Source: Candidatus Helarchaeota archaeon (lineage in GTDB: Archaea > Asgardarchaeota > Lokiarchaeia > Helarchaeales > HEL-GB-A). Taken from it: a DNA stretch of 26,130 nucleotides. A program made the position numbers and the translations under genes. Below, piece by piece: positions 6,850 through 14,730 of the stretch. Each line of letters opens with the position of its first letter. Position 1 is the stretch's first letter. Below the pieces are notes generated by a model. The model did not search any database. It saw only the letters and a program-made list of their open reading frames with translations, and was not told where the DNA came from. The stretch spans positions 1 through 26,130 of the forward strand of contig JAEOSY010000429.1 in NCBI GenBank assembly GCA_016840125.1, read 5' to 3'.

Positions 6850-7617
6850 TTAGACCTTAATACGCTTCCGATCCAGTAAAACTATCACTGCCAGCACAGT
6901 CAGCAAGCAAAAGAGCGCCAATGGTGCGGAAAAGCCCGGAATGCCGTCATCCTCGCTGAAGTCCCACTCGATGTAATCCGTGTTTCCACCAGTGCGATCG
7001 GGGCACCAGTCGCTATCCCACCCCGCATAAAATTCGAGGTACATGGAGATGCCATCCCCCACAATGCCTTCGAGTGCTACCTGCGCAGTAAGCCACGCCA
7101 AACTCACACCATATGCCACATCGCCTTGTGACCCGTTCGCAAATATCGCCAGATCTAAGTAGAGGATAGCACTAGGATCGCTCCAGGTCATCGCAGAGCC
7201 GTTGTTGTTGGTCATGTTATACCTTACCCATATATCAGAAGCACCAACTGTCGAGAAAAATACTTCTACTATGATATCCGGAGTAGTATCGATGATCTCA
7301 CAGTATAAATAAGCATCCCAGCCAATATCCGAACTGCCAAACGTTCCCCCGGTGGAGACATTCTTGTCAATATCAAGCAATACATAGTACCACATATATA
7401 GCATGAGGGGCTCGTTCATCTTGAAGCGCCCATAGACGAACCCGTTGGCAAGCTGTGCATCAACCGAAAGTATATCGTCACCAAAGTCTTCACCATCGCC
7501 GGTCGGATCCGTCGCAAGTGGATTCGCCCAGCTGTTCACAACCACAGGGACCAGCGCACTAAACACAAGCAGAAAGGTCACTAAGCCCAAAGCAGCAAAG
7601 TCTTTCTTTCGTAACAT
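6850..7617 (-). CDS. Secreted protein with signal peptide and PGF-like C-terminal sorting/anchor segment
   Basis: 255 residues. The N-terminus (MLRKKDFAALGLVTFLLVFSALVP) is a classic signal peptide. The body (about 35-222) is acidic and strand-rich with N-x-S/T sequons, and starts DPTGDGEDFGDDILSVDAQL. That pattern recalls CBM9/DOMON-like beta-sandwich domains, but I cannot confirm it. The C-terminus is DDGIPGFSAP, then about 17 hydrophobic residues, then LDRKRIKV. This is the architecture of archaeal PGF-CTERM sorting signals: a PGF-like motif, a TM helix and a basic end. The DNA is more GC-rich than its surroundings: line 7081-7140 has 35 of 60 G/C, against 21 of 60 at 5521-5580. Probably displayed on the cell surface. 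Confidence 0.75.
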   Translation of the reverse strand: MLRKKDFAALGLVTFLLVFSALVPVVVNSWANPLATDPTGDGEDFGDDILSVDAQLANGFVYGRFKMNEPLMLYMWYYVLLDIDKNVSTGGTFGSSDIGWDAYLYCEIIDTTPDIIVEVFFSTVGASDIWVRYNMTNNNGSAMTWSDPSAILYLDLAIFANGSQGDVAYGVSLAWLTAQVALEGIVGDGISMYLEFYAGWDSDWCPDRTGGNTDYIEWDFSEDDGIPGFSAPLALFCLLTVLAVIVLLDRKRIKV

Positions 7618-7688
7618 TTCTTCACTCTCACTAAATTATGTTTCTCCATTACATCCTTTTTTTAATCCCTTAAATCTCTATGGGTTTT

Positions 7689-7728
7689 AAACAGCGACGA
7701 AAAATCTCCATTTAACCGAGCGCTGTTT
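7689..7728. promoter_or_regulatory. 8-bp inverted repeat in the divergent promoter region
   Basis: AAACAGCG (7689-7696) and CGCTGTTT (7721-7728) are perfect inverted copies with a 24-base spacer, centre to centre 32 bp, about three DNA turns. They sit between the divergent secreted-protein gene and the dehydrogenase gene. A dimeric or paired-dimer regulator could bind here. A TTTTAAA element at about 7753-7759 may be the TATA box of the dehydrogenase gene. Apart from these, 7618-7819 shows nothing clear. Confidence 0.35.
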
Positions 7729-7819
7729 CACTCAGATTCGTAAAATAAAAAGTTTTAAACTCCAATTGTTTAATTATTTCTATACTTCAAGAACTAAGGT
7801 TAATTGGTACGTGGATGCT

Positions 7820-8968
7820 ATGACAAAAAAACTGAAGATTGCAGTTCTCCCAGGCGATGGGATTGGAATAGAAGTTACCGCCGAAGCAGTTAAAGTTCTA
7901 AAAGCTGTAGAAGCGAAAATATCTGTTGATTTTGAATTAATTGAATTCCCTTGTGGCGGACAATATTGGTTAAAAACCGGCAAGAAAGAGGAATGGCCGG
8001 CAGATGCTTATCCAACTTGTAAAAATGAAGCTGATGCTATACTCCTTGGAGCTATTGGATGGACCAATCCGGATGGGACAACCGTAAGATATCCCGACGG
8101 CAAAATGGTTGGATTAAATACATTATTTGGATTACGGTTTGGACTTGATCTTTACGCCAACATCCGACCTACCAAATTATATGAAGGCGTCCCACATAAA
8201 ATTTCTGGAGATTTCCGGCAAGTCTGGGCTCCTCAGAACGTGGATTTCGTTATTATTCGTGAAAATACCGAAGGGTTATATTGTGATACTCATGGAACTC
8301 TGCATCGGGCAGAAACCATTGAAGTTGCTACCGATACTCGCTTAATAACTAAAAAAGGTTCCGAACGAGTAATTCGATTTGCTTTTGAATACTGTAAACG
8401 AAGAAATAAAGGATCGCCCAAAGATAATAAACTCCGTGTAACTTGCGTGGATAAAAGTAACGTCACGGCCGGTTGTACCCTTTTTAGAAATACTTATCAA
8501 CAAATCAAAAAGGAATATTCTAACATAGAAGAAGACTATGCATTTATCGACGCCTTTACTCAATGGATCGTGCGTACTCCAGAATGGTTTGATGTCTGTG
8601 TCGTCCCTAACATGTTTGGCGATATTGCCACCGACCTAGCGGCAGTTGTCCAGGGTGGAATGGGAATGGCTGCCTCAGGAAACGTCGGGGATCGAAATGG
8701 AATGTTTGAGCCGATCCACGGGTCCGCACCGCGCCACTCTGGAAAAAACGAAGCTAATCCCGTTGCAGCGATCCTCTCCGTTCAGATGATGTTAGACTGG
8801 CTTAGTATTAAACATGGAGAAAAATTGAAACAAGGTGCAGATCTCTTAGAACGTGCAATCGCTGAGATTTTAAAAGAAGGTAAGATAAAAACGTATGATC
8901 TTGGTGGCACTTCAAAAACAAGCGAAGTCGGCGATGCTATCGCGGCGAGAGTTAAAAAAATAGGATAA
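7820..8968 (+). CDS. Isocitrate/isopropylmalate dehydrogenase family protein
   Basis: 382 residues from ATG 7820. The frame is open to ATG 7766, but the family begins at KKLKIAVLPGDGIG, so the extra 18 residues are unlikely. It belongs to the NAD(P)-dependent beta-hydroxyacid oxidative decarboxylases (LeuB, isocitrate, homoisocitrate and tartrate dehydrogenases). Visible motifs are GDGIGIEV, LDLYANIRP, VIIRENTEGLY, the catalytic lysine in CVDKSNV, NMFGDIATDLA with metal-binding Asp, and FEPIHGSAP followed by NEANPVAA (cofactor loop). The ANIRP element is closer to LeuB-type than to classical isocitrate dehydrogenase. Its convergent neighbour is an isopropylmalate-synthase-type enzyme, which favours a role in leucine (or citramalate-route isoleucine) synthesis. 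Substrate not provable from sequence alone. Confidence 0.9.
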   Translation: MTKKLKIAVLPGDGIGIEVTAEAVKVLKAVEAKISVDFELIEFPCGGQYWLKTGKKEEWPADAYPTCKNEADAILLGAIGWTNPDGTTVRYPDGKMVGLNTLFGLRFGLDLYANIRPTKLYEGVPHKISGDFRQVWAPQNVDFVIIRENTEGLYCDTHGTLHRAETIEVATDTRLITKKGSERVIRFAFEYCKRRNKGSPKDNKLRVTCVDKSNVTAGCTLFRNTYQQIKKEYSNIEEDYAFIDAFTQWIVRTPEWFDVCVVPNMFGDIATDLAAVVQGGMGMAASGNVGDRNGMFEPIHGSAPRHSGKNEANPVAAILSVQMMLDWLSIKHGEKLKQGADLLERAIAEILKEGKIKTYDLGGTSKTSEVGDAIAARVKKIG

Positions 8969-8971
8969 AAA

Positions 8972-10615
8972 TTAGTCTGAACCTAGATTATTCAGTTCTA
9001 ATTTATATTTTGCCACTATTCGATTCAATCCGTTAATCATTGCCAAAACACTGGACATAACGATATCTTCATGCGTAGCTCGTGCATCGACAAGAAATCC
9101 CCGATTGTCTTCTAACCGAACTCGGACATGCCCTAACGCATCAGTGCCCCCTGTTATTGCTTCAAGGTTGTACTCCGCTAGTTTAACATCTCCTATTCTT
9201 GCATAATATCTTTTGAATGCCTTTGATAGCGCTGCGCACGCTGCATCGACAGGTCCTACCCCGATTGCAGATGCTATATGTTCGCTCCATTCATCCTGAT
9301 GTTCGATTTTCAGTTTAACTGTGGCTGTGGGAGTTACATTCATTCCACATACAACGGTCAATTCCTCTAATTCGATTGACTTTTCGCTTTCAGGGATGGT
9401 TCCAAGAACGGCTTGCGCTATCGCTAATAAATCTGTGTCCGTGACCTGCTTACCTTTATCTCCAATGATTTTGATTCGCTGTTTGATCTCTCTTAGGTGC
9501 ATCCGATCCACCATCACCCCCAAACGGTTTAACTTACTCGCTATTGCATGGCCTCCGGAATGTTTGCCCACACCGATTGATTTGAGAAGGATATCATCAA
9601 TTTCATCCGAACGCGGGATACCAATGAGATCGGGACCAATCGGCTCATAGGTTCGCGGATTCATAATTACTGCATGCGCATGAATGCCGCTCTCATGCCG
9701 AAATGCATTACTTCCAACGAGGGGAAAGTTTACGGGAATCCGCATATTAGTAATTTGTTCTAAGAGAATTGCTGTTTCATATATAAACTTATAATTAATG
9801 TTTGTCTTAATTCCGTATAAGGCATGGAGTGACACAACCACTTCTTCCATTGCCGCATTTCCAGCGCGCTCTCCTATTCCGAGAATCGTGGTATGAGCTT
9901 GACTGGCGCCTTGTTCAATACCTGCAAGTGTGTTGGCTGTGGATAATCCAAAATCATCATGACAGTGGGCACTGATCCGAACTCCCTTCGGAACCACATC
10001 TCGAATCTTTCGAATGATATACGCAAATCCTGGTGGGGTTATTGTTCCTACCGTATCTGGGACATTAATCCGCGTTGCCCCTGCGTCTACTGCTGCCTTA
10101 TTAGCTTTAATAAGGAAATCAAGGTCTGTACGGGTTGCGTCCTCTGCTGAAAACTCAATAATTTTGAAGTGTTCCTTCGCGTACTCTATCTCGTTCGTAA
10201 TCGCTGAAAGAACCTCTTCCCGCGTCATTTTTAATTTATCTTTAAGGTGGAGATCGGATGTTGCAATGAACACATGGATCGAGTCCATATCACATTCAAT
10301 TACCTTGTCGATATCAACTCGTGCAATACGTGCTAGCCCGATCACTTCACAATTTAATCCTAGCTTCGAAATTTTTTTACACGATTCGTAATCACCTTTG
10401 GAAACAGCGGGCATACCTGCTTCGATTATGTCAATACCGAGTTTATCTAATTGCTTCGCGATTGTAAGCTTTTCTTGCAAGGTAAAAGAAATTCCTGGGG
10501 TTTGCTCCCCATCCCGTAAGGTCGTATCAAAAATATACACCTGATCCGGGAGATTCAAATCTTTCCGCACATCTTCAATGTGTGGGCTCACAAATATTTT
10601 CTTACTTTCTGTCAT
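8972..10615 (-). CDS. leuA: 2-isopropylmalate synthase family enzyme (LeuA/CimA type)
   Basis: 547 residues; ATG behind GGTGA with a 6-base spacer. The N-terminal TIM barrel (about 20-300) has the DRE-TIM metallolyase signatures FDTTLRDGEQTPG, IIEAGMP, SAEDATRTD, the metal-binding HCHDDFG and GIGERAGNAAMEEV. It continues with HESGIHAHAV and GVGKHSGGHAI. Residues about 410-540 form a LeuA-type allosteric dimer domain (GVGPVDAACAAL, AITGGTDALG, NGLNRIV), which points to feedback control by leucine or isoleucine. It condenses acetyl-CoA with a 2-oxoacid: 2-oxoisovalerate if LeuA, pyruvate if citramalate synthase; homocitrate synthase is less likely given the regulatory domain. It converges with the dehydrogenase gene, only 3 bases between stops. 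Confidence 0.9.
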   Translation of the reverse strand: MTESKKIFVSPHIEDVRKDLNLPDQVYIFDTTLRDGEQTPGISFTLQEKLTIAKQLDKLGIDIIEAGMPAVSKGDYESCKKISKLGLNCEVIGLARIARVDIDKVIECDMDSIHVFIATSDLHLKDKLKMTREEVLSAITNEIEYAKEHFKIIEFSAEDATRTDLDFLIKANKAAVDAGATRINVPDTVGTITPPGFAYIIRKIRDVVPKGVRISAHCHDDFGLSTANTLAGIEQGASQAHTTILGIGERAGNAAMEEVVVSLHALYGIKTNINYKFIYETAILLEQITNMRIPVNFPLVGSNAFRHESGIHAHAVIMNPRTYEPIGPDLIGIPRSDEIDDILLKSIGVGKHSGGHAIASKLNRLGVMVDRMHLREIKQRIKIIGDKGKQVTDTDLLAIAQAVLGTIPESEKSIELEELTVVCGMNVTPTATVKLKIEHQDEWSEHIASAIGVGPVDAACAALSKAFKRYYARIGDVKLAEYNLEAITGGTDALGHVRVRLEDNRGFLVDARATHEDIVMSSVLAMINGLNRIVAKYKLELNNLGSD

Positions 10616-10648
10616 AAAGTTTCACCTCATTGAAAAAATTAACTATTC

Positions 10649-10714
10649 TCATTTGCTGGTTTGAATTTCGCATAGAAGAAATAGCTTTTCTGGTAACGAA
10701 GGGGATCGCTCCAT
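10649..10714 (-). CDS. Possible 21-residue Leu-rich leader ORF before the synthase gene
   Basis: An ATG (10714-10712) opens a 21-codon frame ending in TGA at 10651-10649. It contains four leucine codons, three of them in KLFLL (CTA, CTT, CTA). It lies inside the long leader between the TATA-like box (about 10800) and the synthase start. It is followed by TTAATTTTTTC, a T6 tract that could terminate, just before the GGTGA of the synthase. The layout recalls bacterial leu leader peptides, but it has no clear ribosome binding site, and such attenuation is not established in archaea. Could be chance. Confidence 0.2.
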   Translation of the reverse strand: MERSPSLPEKLFLLCEIQTSK

Positions 10715-10795
10715 TCAATAAAAATCTCGAATACTTACCTCTTACAGAGAACGCGATCCAACCGTAATCACCTTACAGCATAGGTTCAGTTCAAA

Positions 10796-10805
10796 CTATT
10801 TAAAT
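10796..10805 (-). promoter_or_regulatory. TATA-like box of the isopropylmalate synthase gene
   Basis: On the minus strand ATTTAAATAG is a good archaeal TATA box. A start of transcription about 25 bases downstream would leave a leader of roughly 160 bases, unusually long for an archaeal gene. The plus-strand gene at 10868 may use the separate AAGTATAATT at 10831-10840. The rest of 10616-10867 holds the candidate leader ORF and no other clear feature. Confidence 0.4.
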
Positions 10806-10867
10806 GTTTATTTCATTAATAATTAAAAATAAGTATAATTTAACACCTCACCAATCGGAGTATTACC

Positions 10868-11137
10868 ATGAAGCTTAAAGATGATGAAAATTTTTGGGAA
10901 TATTATCGGTTTACGGGCGATTTTTTTGCGACTGATATGAAAAAAGACGCTGAAGAGAAGTATGGGGATTTCCTAGACTCAGAAATTTTCGCTATCTTAC
11001 GTGAATCAGAGGTGGAGAACTTTCGCTATGGGTGGCTTGTGAGAAAGGCAAATGGACACCCTTATCTTCTCTGTTTTTTTGAACAACTGGAATATATGTT
11101 AATACTCACTGCCAAAGTCCAATTACTTCAAGTATGA
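10868..11137 (+). CDS. Small hypothetical protein, 89 aa
   Basis: ATG behind GGAG (7-base spacer). The first two thirds are charged and aromatic (DDENFWEYYRFTGDFFATD), with no cysteines there; the last third is hydrophobic (YLLCFFEQLEYMLILTAK), perhaps one amphipathic or membrane-associated helix. No family recognised. The ribosome binding site and the clean frame between promoter-like and AT-rich intergenic DNA support it as real. It stands 78 bases before the MBL-fold gene on the same strand. Confidence 0.55.
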   Translation: MKLKDDENFWEYYRFTGDFFATDMKKDAEEKYGDFLDSEIFAILRESEVENFRYGWLVRKANGHPYLLCFFEQLEYMLILTAKVQLLQV

Positions 11138-11204
11138 ATTAAAAATCGTTAGGAAAACTTTTTTCACTAAATTTTTCTATAGTATTTTTATTTCACAGTA
11201 CTTG

Positions 11205-11210
11205 AAGGGA
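11205..11210 (+). promoter_or_regulatory. Ribosome binding site of the MBL-fold gene (AAGGGA)
   Basis: TTGAAGGGA, a 5-base spacer and ATG 11216. This is the same motif, at about the same distance, as before the three GTPase genes that lack an ATG, and is the internal reference for reading those as ribosome binding sites. Confidence 0.5.
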
Positions 11211-11215
11211 TTTTT

Positions 11216-11836
11216 ATGCAAATAATCGATGGAGTAATTTTCGTCCCCGGCGTCGGGTTTAATTCGAATATCTATATTGTGGGGAAAGATGAGATTGGGA
11301 TCATCGACTCGGGCGCGTCTGCTAACTATGTTTCCCACGTGATAGATAAAATGAAGGAGTTTAAACTCGAGGAGGGAAATGTCAAAAAGTTAATACTAAC
11401 CCACATACATCCCGATCATACCGGCGGCGTAAGAGGTATGATTAAAGCATTCAATCCAAAAATTTTGATGCATACGGACGATGGAGTTGTTTTAGTTCAA
11501 AAATTGGCAGATAAAATGCAGCTCTTAACGGGTGGCGAAACTTTAACAATCGATCAATTCAATTTTCAGGTTATTCATACTCCTGGACATAGTCCTGGTG
11601 GCATTTGTTTATATGAGCCCGAGAAAAAGGTGTTGTTCAGCGGAGATACTGTCTTTTCATATGGTAATGTGGGTAGAACAGATTTACGAGGCGGAAACTC
11701 CCTCCTCCTCGTTGAATCCATCGAAAAACTCTTAAAATTGGATATTGAATACTTGTGTCCGGGCCACATGAACGCGGTAAATGGTGGGAATGAGCACATC
11801 CGCAATTCCTACAATTTCGCCAAAATGGTCTTTTGA
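11216..11836 (+). CDS. MBL-fold metallo-hydrolase (glyoxalase II-like)
   Basis: 206 residues. The full metal-binding set is visible: THIHPDHTGG (H63, H65, D67, H68), HTPGHSPGG (H125), FSGDTVF (D144) and CPGH (H184). This is a two-metal MBL hydrolase of the glyoxalase II / general thioesterase type, cytosolic with no signal peptide. No extra domain such as flavodoxin or rhodanese is present, so it is not a flavodiiron protein or persulfide dioxygenase fusion. Substrate cannot be told from sequence. It converges with the gene at 11859, with 22 bases between. Confidence 0.9.
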   Translation: MQIIDGVIFVPGVGFNSNIYIVGKDEIGIIDSGASANYVSHVIDKMKEFKLEEGNVKKLILTHIHPDHTGGVRGMIKAFNPKILMHTDDGVVLVQKLADKMQLLTGGETLTIDQFNFQVIHTPGHSPGGICLYEPEKKVLFSGDTVFSYGNVGRTDLRGGNSLLLVESIEKLLKLDIEYLCPGHMNAVNGGNEHIRNSYNFAKMVF

Positions 11837-11858
11837 TCTAGACCAAAGACTCGTATAA

Positions 11859-12896
11859 TTATAATTCTAAATCCTGCTTCGTAGCTTCAATTTCAAGTCC
11901 GGTGTGATACCCTGTATCATTGAAGATTAGCTTTTTCTTCCTTCCATTTTTATCACGCGTGTATAAACTTAAGGTAACTTCAGAAGTCAAGCTTTCCATG
12001 ATTCGTCCTTTCATCTCGCCCAGGGTTGGTGATTTGAGAACGCCTGCGCTTTCAATAGGTGCTTTACGACCTTCTTTATGGATCTTTTTTGCATCGAACG
12101 CTAGTATAAAGAGTCGATCAGCCACAATTGCTTTCACTCTATTCGGAGAAATATTGATTCCAGAAATTTTAGCACCGGTGTAGGTAGTAAATCTATAAAT
12201 TTTCCCTTCATGCCATAAGGCGAACAGATATCCAGTGAAATGTCGTCCAATGAAGGGAATTTTCGCAATAGATGCCATGAAGGATGTTTGGCCTTGGCTA
12301 AAGTGGTTTGATTGGATCCAAATATATCCACTCGGAAATGACGACCCCCAATCTTTTTCGGTATACCCCAAACCGTTAGTAAAATCTATCTTCTTTTGAT
12401 TAATAGCAAGTTGCCCCTCTATCACATGGTTCATACTTACAACGCCATGGTAACATTCCATGAATGGTACGTACGTATACCATCCCATGATCCCGGGGGC
12501 GAGAAAATATTTAGGCCACGGCACGAGGTTTTTGAAATTGAGGGTGCCATCGATGAAGTGCCCGTCTTGATCGATGTGAAGTTTGATTTTATCCTCAGTA
12601 AAATAATTGGGGCCTATTTTCACTTCGAATTTGTGGGAGGCTGCTCTGAATTCCTTTAATGGATATGAAAAATAAAAGGGTTCACCGGTTCTTCCATCCA
12701 ACATTTGGACAAAGGCATGGCTGGTGTTTTTCTTTGCATCCAAGGAAATTTCAGGAATGAAGGCATAGGAGTATTTTTTTGTGGGATCAACTAGCTTGTA
12801 ATACCAGCCTTCAAAATATTGGGTTTTTTTCAGATCACCTTGAAAAATCGAGGGATTTGAAATTTTCCTTAATTTCAACATTTCTTTGGTATCCAA
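11859..12896 (-). CDS. Tocopherol cyclase-like protein
   Basis: 345 residues from TTG 12896; ATG 12881 is an alternative giving 340. No strong SD is seen. It resembles the tocopherol-cyclase-like (lipocalin-like beta-barrel) family: YFEGWYYKLVD near residue 28-37, YAFIPEISL, HAFVQMLDG, WYTYVPFMECYHGVVSMNH, and the signature EKDWGSSFP with GYIWIQSNHF (about 180-199). In plants and cyanobacteria the family cyclises phytyl quinols to tocopherols. Archaeal and bacterial relatives are mostly uncharacterised and may act on isoprenoid quinones or other lipids. No signal peptide. Family call from motifs; activity unknown. Confidence 0.8.
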   Translation of the reverse strand: MDTKEMLKLRKISNPSIFQGDLKKTQYFEGWYYKLVDPTKKYSYAFIPEISLDAKKNTSHAFVQMLDGRTGEPFYFSYPLKEFRAASHKFEVKIGPNYFTEDKIKLHIDQDGHFIDGTLNFKNLVPWPKYFLAPGIMGWYTYVPFMECYHGVVSMNHVIEGQLAINQKKIDFTNGLGYTEKDWGSSFPSGYIWIQSNHFSQGQTSFMASIAKIPFIGRHFTGYLFALWHEGKIYRFTTYTGAKISGINISPNRVKAIVADRLFILAFDAKKIHKEGRKAPIESAGVLKSPTLGEMKGRIMESLTSEVTLSLYTRDKNGRKKKLIFNDTGYHTGLEIEATKQDLEL

Positions 12897-12962
12897 TTTA
12901 ATAGAATATAATAATTATAGTATGGCTGATCAATTTTACTCGTTTCTATGAATCCCTTCAGC

Positions 12963-14009
12963 CTATTGATAAGAGGGAATATTTCCAAAATAGAAATCAA
13001 GTATCTGATTTGCTGGTTTGAATTCATTGAGATCAAATACATCCCTTACTAAGAGATCTTTAAATTGATTTTCAAATTCGTTCGCAAATTTCCTCAGGCT
13101 GTCCCGTAGATGCTTGGATGAGTTGGAAGTGATGAGCCCAACCGATATATAATTAGCTTTTACAAAGATAAGAATTCCCTCAGAGAGTGTAACTTCCTCC
13201 AATTCACCGCGATGCAACACTTCAATACTGGTCTGTTCCAAGGCTGATAGTAATCCCGCGAGCAAATCCTGATCAATGTCCGAAAGCGCAAATTGGTGAT
13301 CAAAGATGGAGACCCCAATTTTTCTGTGAATGACAGTGAGCCTGTGAACACGGTAGGGCAAAATATAGAGGAGCTCCGGGTGTCTCACAAGTACGATAAC
13401 CAGAATTAAGTTCATTATGGCTGCATAAATCCCAGAGAAAAAGTATCCCTCTGTCAGATAAATTGTACTAAAAATGACACTCAAAGAGCCCAAAGCGACT
13501 GTCATGACAGTTAAGAATAATGAGAACTTTTTTAAATGTGGTGGAGCCTTCAAAGTAGAACGAACTAGAAAGATAAAGATAATAATGAGATAAACATCCA
13601 ATATGAGAGCATAAAAACTAGCAAATGGCATTGTGGGAAGGATATAGTCACTAAAGTAATTTGTGTATATTAATACCCCCCCTATTGCACTCACGATGCC
13701 AATCTTAATAACACTAACGGATTCTCGAGTAACAGTATCAATAAAAACTACGAATAATAGTACGGCAATGACTGTAAAAACTTGTGAGGTGTCATAAAGG
13801 AAATTAGAGATAAAATAGTCTTTACTAAAAAAAGCCGTCCCATGCAAGAGATACTGCACAGAAAACGCCCCCCACGAGAGGAAGGCATAAAAGAAGGGTT
13901 TCACGTTCCGTGTTTTCCACTTCCATATAAGAAGAATTGTACTAACCACAAAGGCGACTGAGAGAATATAGGATGTGGTTCCAATTAAAAAAATTTCACC
14001 ATTACTCAT
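12963..14009 (-). CDS. 7-TM membrane protein with cytosolic longin-like domain
   Basis: 348 residues. Seven hydrophobic segments are visible at about 6-30, 37-56, 68-91, 99-120, 129-150, 161-184 and 189-209. The C-terminal part (about 222-315) reads as a soluble alpha/beta domain: KIGVSIFDHQFALSD, LLAGLLSALEQTSIEVL, then a strand GILIFVKANYISVGLI and a long helix. This follows the longin-like layout seen in the protein at 3524 (SGIPYIDKTY, NLVSGLLHVSYTM). It could be a receptor that passes a membrane signal to small GTPases. It lies 21 bases after the AMMECR1 gene on the same strand, probably one operon. Domain call is pattern-based. Confidence 0.75.
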   Translation of the reverse strand: MSNGEIFLIGTTSYILSVAFVVSTILLIWKWKTRNVKPFFYAFLSWGAFSVQYLLHGTAFFSKDYFISNFLYDTSQVFTVIAVLLFVVFIDTVTRESVSVIKIGIVSAIGGVLIYTNYFSDYILPTMPFASFYALILDVYLIIIFIFLVRSTLKAPPHLKKFSLFLTVMTVALGSLSVIFSTIYLTEGYFFSGIYAAIMNLILVIVLVRHPELLYILPYRVHRLTVIHRKIGVSIFDHQFALSDIDQDLLAGLLSALEQTSIEVLHRGELEEVTLSEGILIFVKANYISVGLITSNSSKHLRDSLRKFANEFENQFKDLLVRDVFDLNEFKPANQILDFYFGNIPSYQ

Positions 14010-14030
14010 TTTAATTAATCCTCATTTTAC

Positions 14031-14651
14031 CTACTTCATAGGTTCCCGTTCGATTTTTCCATTGGGTTCCAATTCATGAAAGATTTCAGCTTGGAATTTG
14101 TAGATTTTGGTGCCCTTATCCATCCACATATCCGGGGTTAAGCCCGCTTTCCAGCAGGTTTGTTCAAGGAATTTTTTGGAATCCCATTTCCACTCCACCG
14201 CAACTTGGGGTAATAAAAGACCTTTACGCCAGCTATGCTCAACAATTAACCCGTCTTTGCCCACTTCAACTTGGTTAGGATAGTCTTTCACGGAATCCGC
14301 TTCAATCAAAGTAGGTGGTGTAAGGATACTCACTTCAACAACGATTTTATCAAGTTCCTCAGGTTTAACGGATGAAAATCGCGGATCACTCAAAGCTGCG
14401 TCAACTGCTGAATCAATCGTAGCCTGAACTAGCGGAAAATTAGGATAAGGACGTCCAATACAACCTCTTAATTTCTTATCCCCTGCTTTCAACATTTCTA
14501 AAGTAACAAAAACCCCCGAATTTTGTTTTAATTTATCATTCACCTCAGCAGGAATTGATAACTTCTCGCCTGTTCTTACTACCCTTTCTAGGACTTTCCG
14601 CGCGAGTTTTACGAGATATTCCCCTTCTTCATCAGTAAAAACATAACCCAT
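14031..14651 (-). CDS. AMMECR1 domain protein
   Basis: 206 residues from ATG 14651, chosen because GGTGA lies 5 bases before it; the GTG at 14660 overlaps that site and is unlikely. It has the AMMECR1 signature LRGCIG (61-66), DPRFSSV, VEVSIL and a C-terminal half with GLLLPQVAVE. The family is conserved in archaea, bacteria and eukaryotes, and human AMMECR1 is linked to a developmental syndrome. Molecular function is unknown; the conserved Cys in LRGCIG hints at catalysis or redox. Often found near Memo and radical SAM AmmeMemo genes, which are not seen here. Confidence 0.92.
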   Translation of the reverse strand: MGYVFTDEEGEYLVKLARKVLERVVRTGEKLSIPAEVNDKLKQNSGVFVTLEMLKAGDKKLRGCIGRPYPNFPLVQATIDSAVDAALSDPRFSSVKPEELDKIVVEVSILTPPTLIEADSVKDYPNQVEVGKDGLIVEHSWRKGLLLPQVAVEWKWDSKKFLEQTCWKAGLTPDMWMDKGTKIYKFQAEIFHELEPNGKIEREPMK

Positions 14652-14730
14652 GCTCATCACCTATCTCTTTTAAATTAGGTTCATTATTTTAATAAATAGG
14701 TTTTTGCTCTTTTGAAGGTAGGTGACGGAT

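Noticed and set aside
7766..7819. 18-residue N-terminal extension of the dehydrogenase from ATG 7766
   Set aside because: The family starts at the KKLKIAVLPGDGIG strand; the extension lacks an SD and looks like leader DNA.
10014..10391. 125-codon plus-strand ORF inside the isopropylmalate synthase gene
   Set aside because: Antisense to the catalytic barrel of a conserved enzyme; Ser/Ile/Arg-rich shadow.
14652..14660. Upstream starts GTG 14660 and ATG 14657 for the AMMECR1 gene
   Set aside because: They overlap the GGTGA ribosome binding site that is ideally spaced for ATG 14651.
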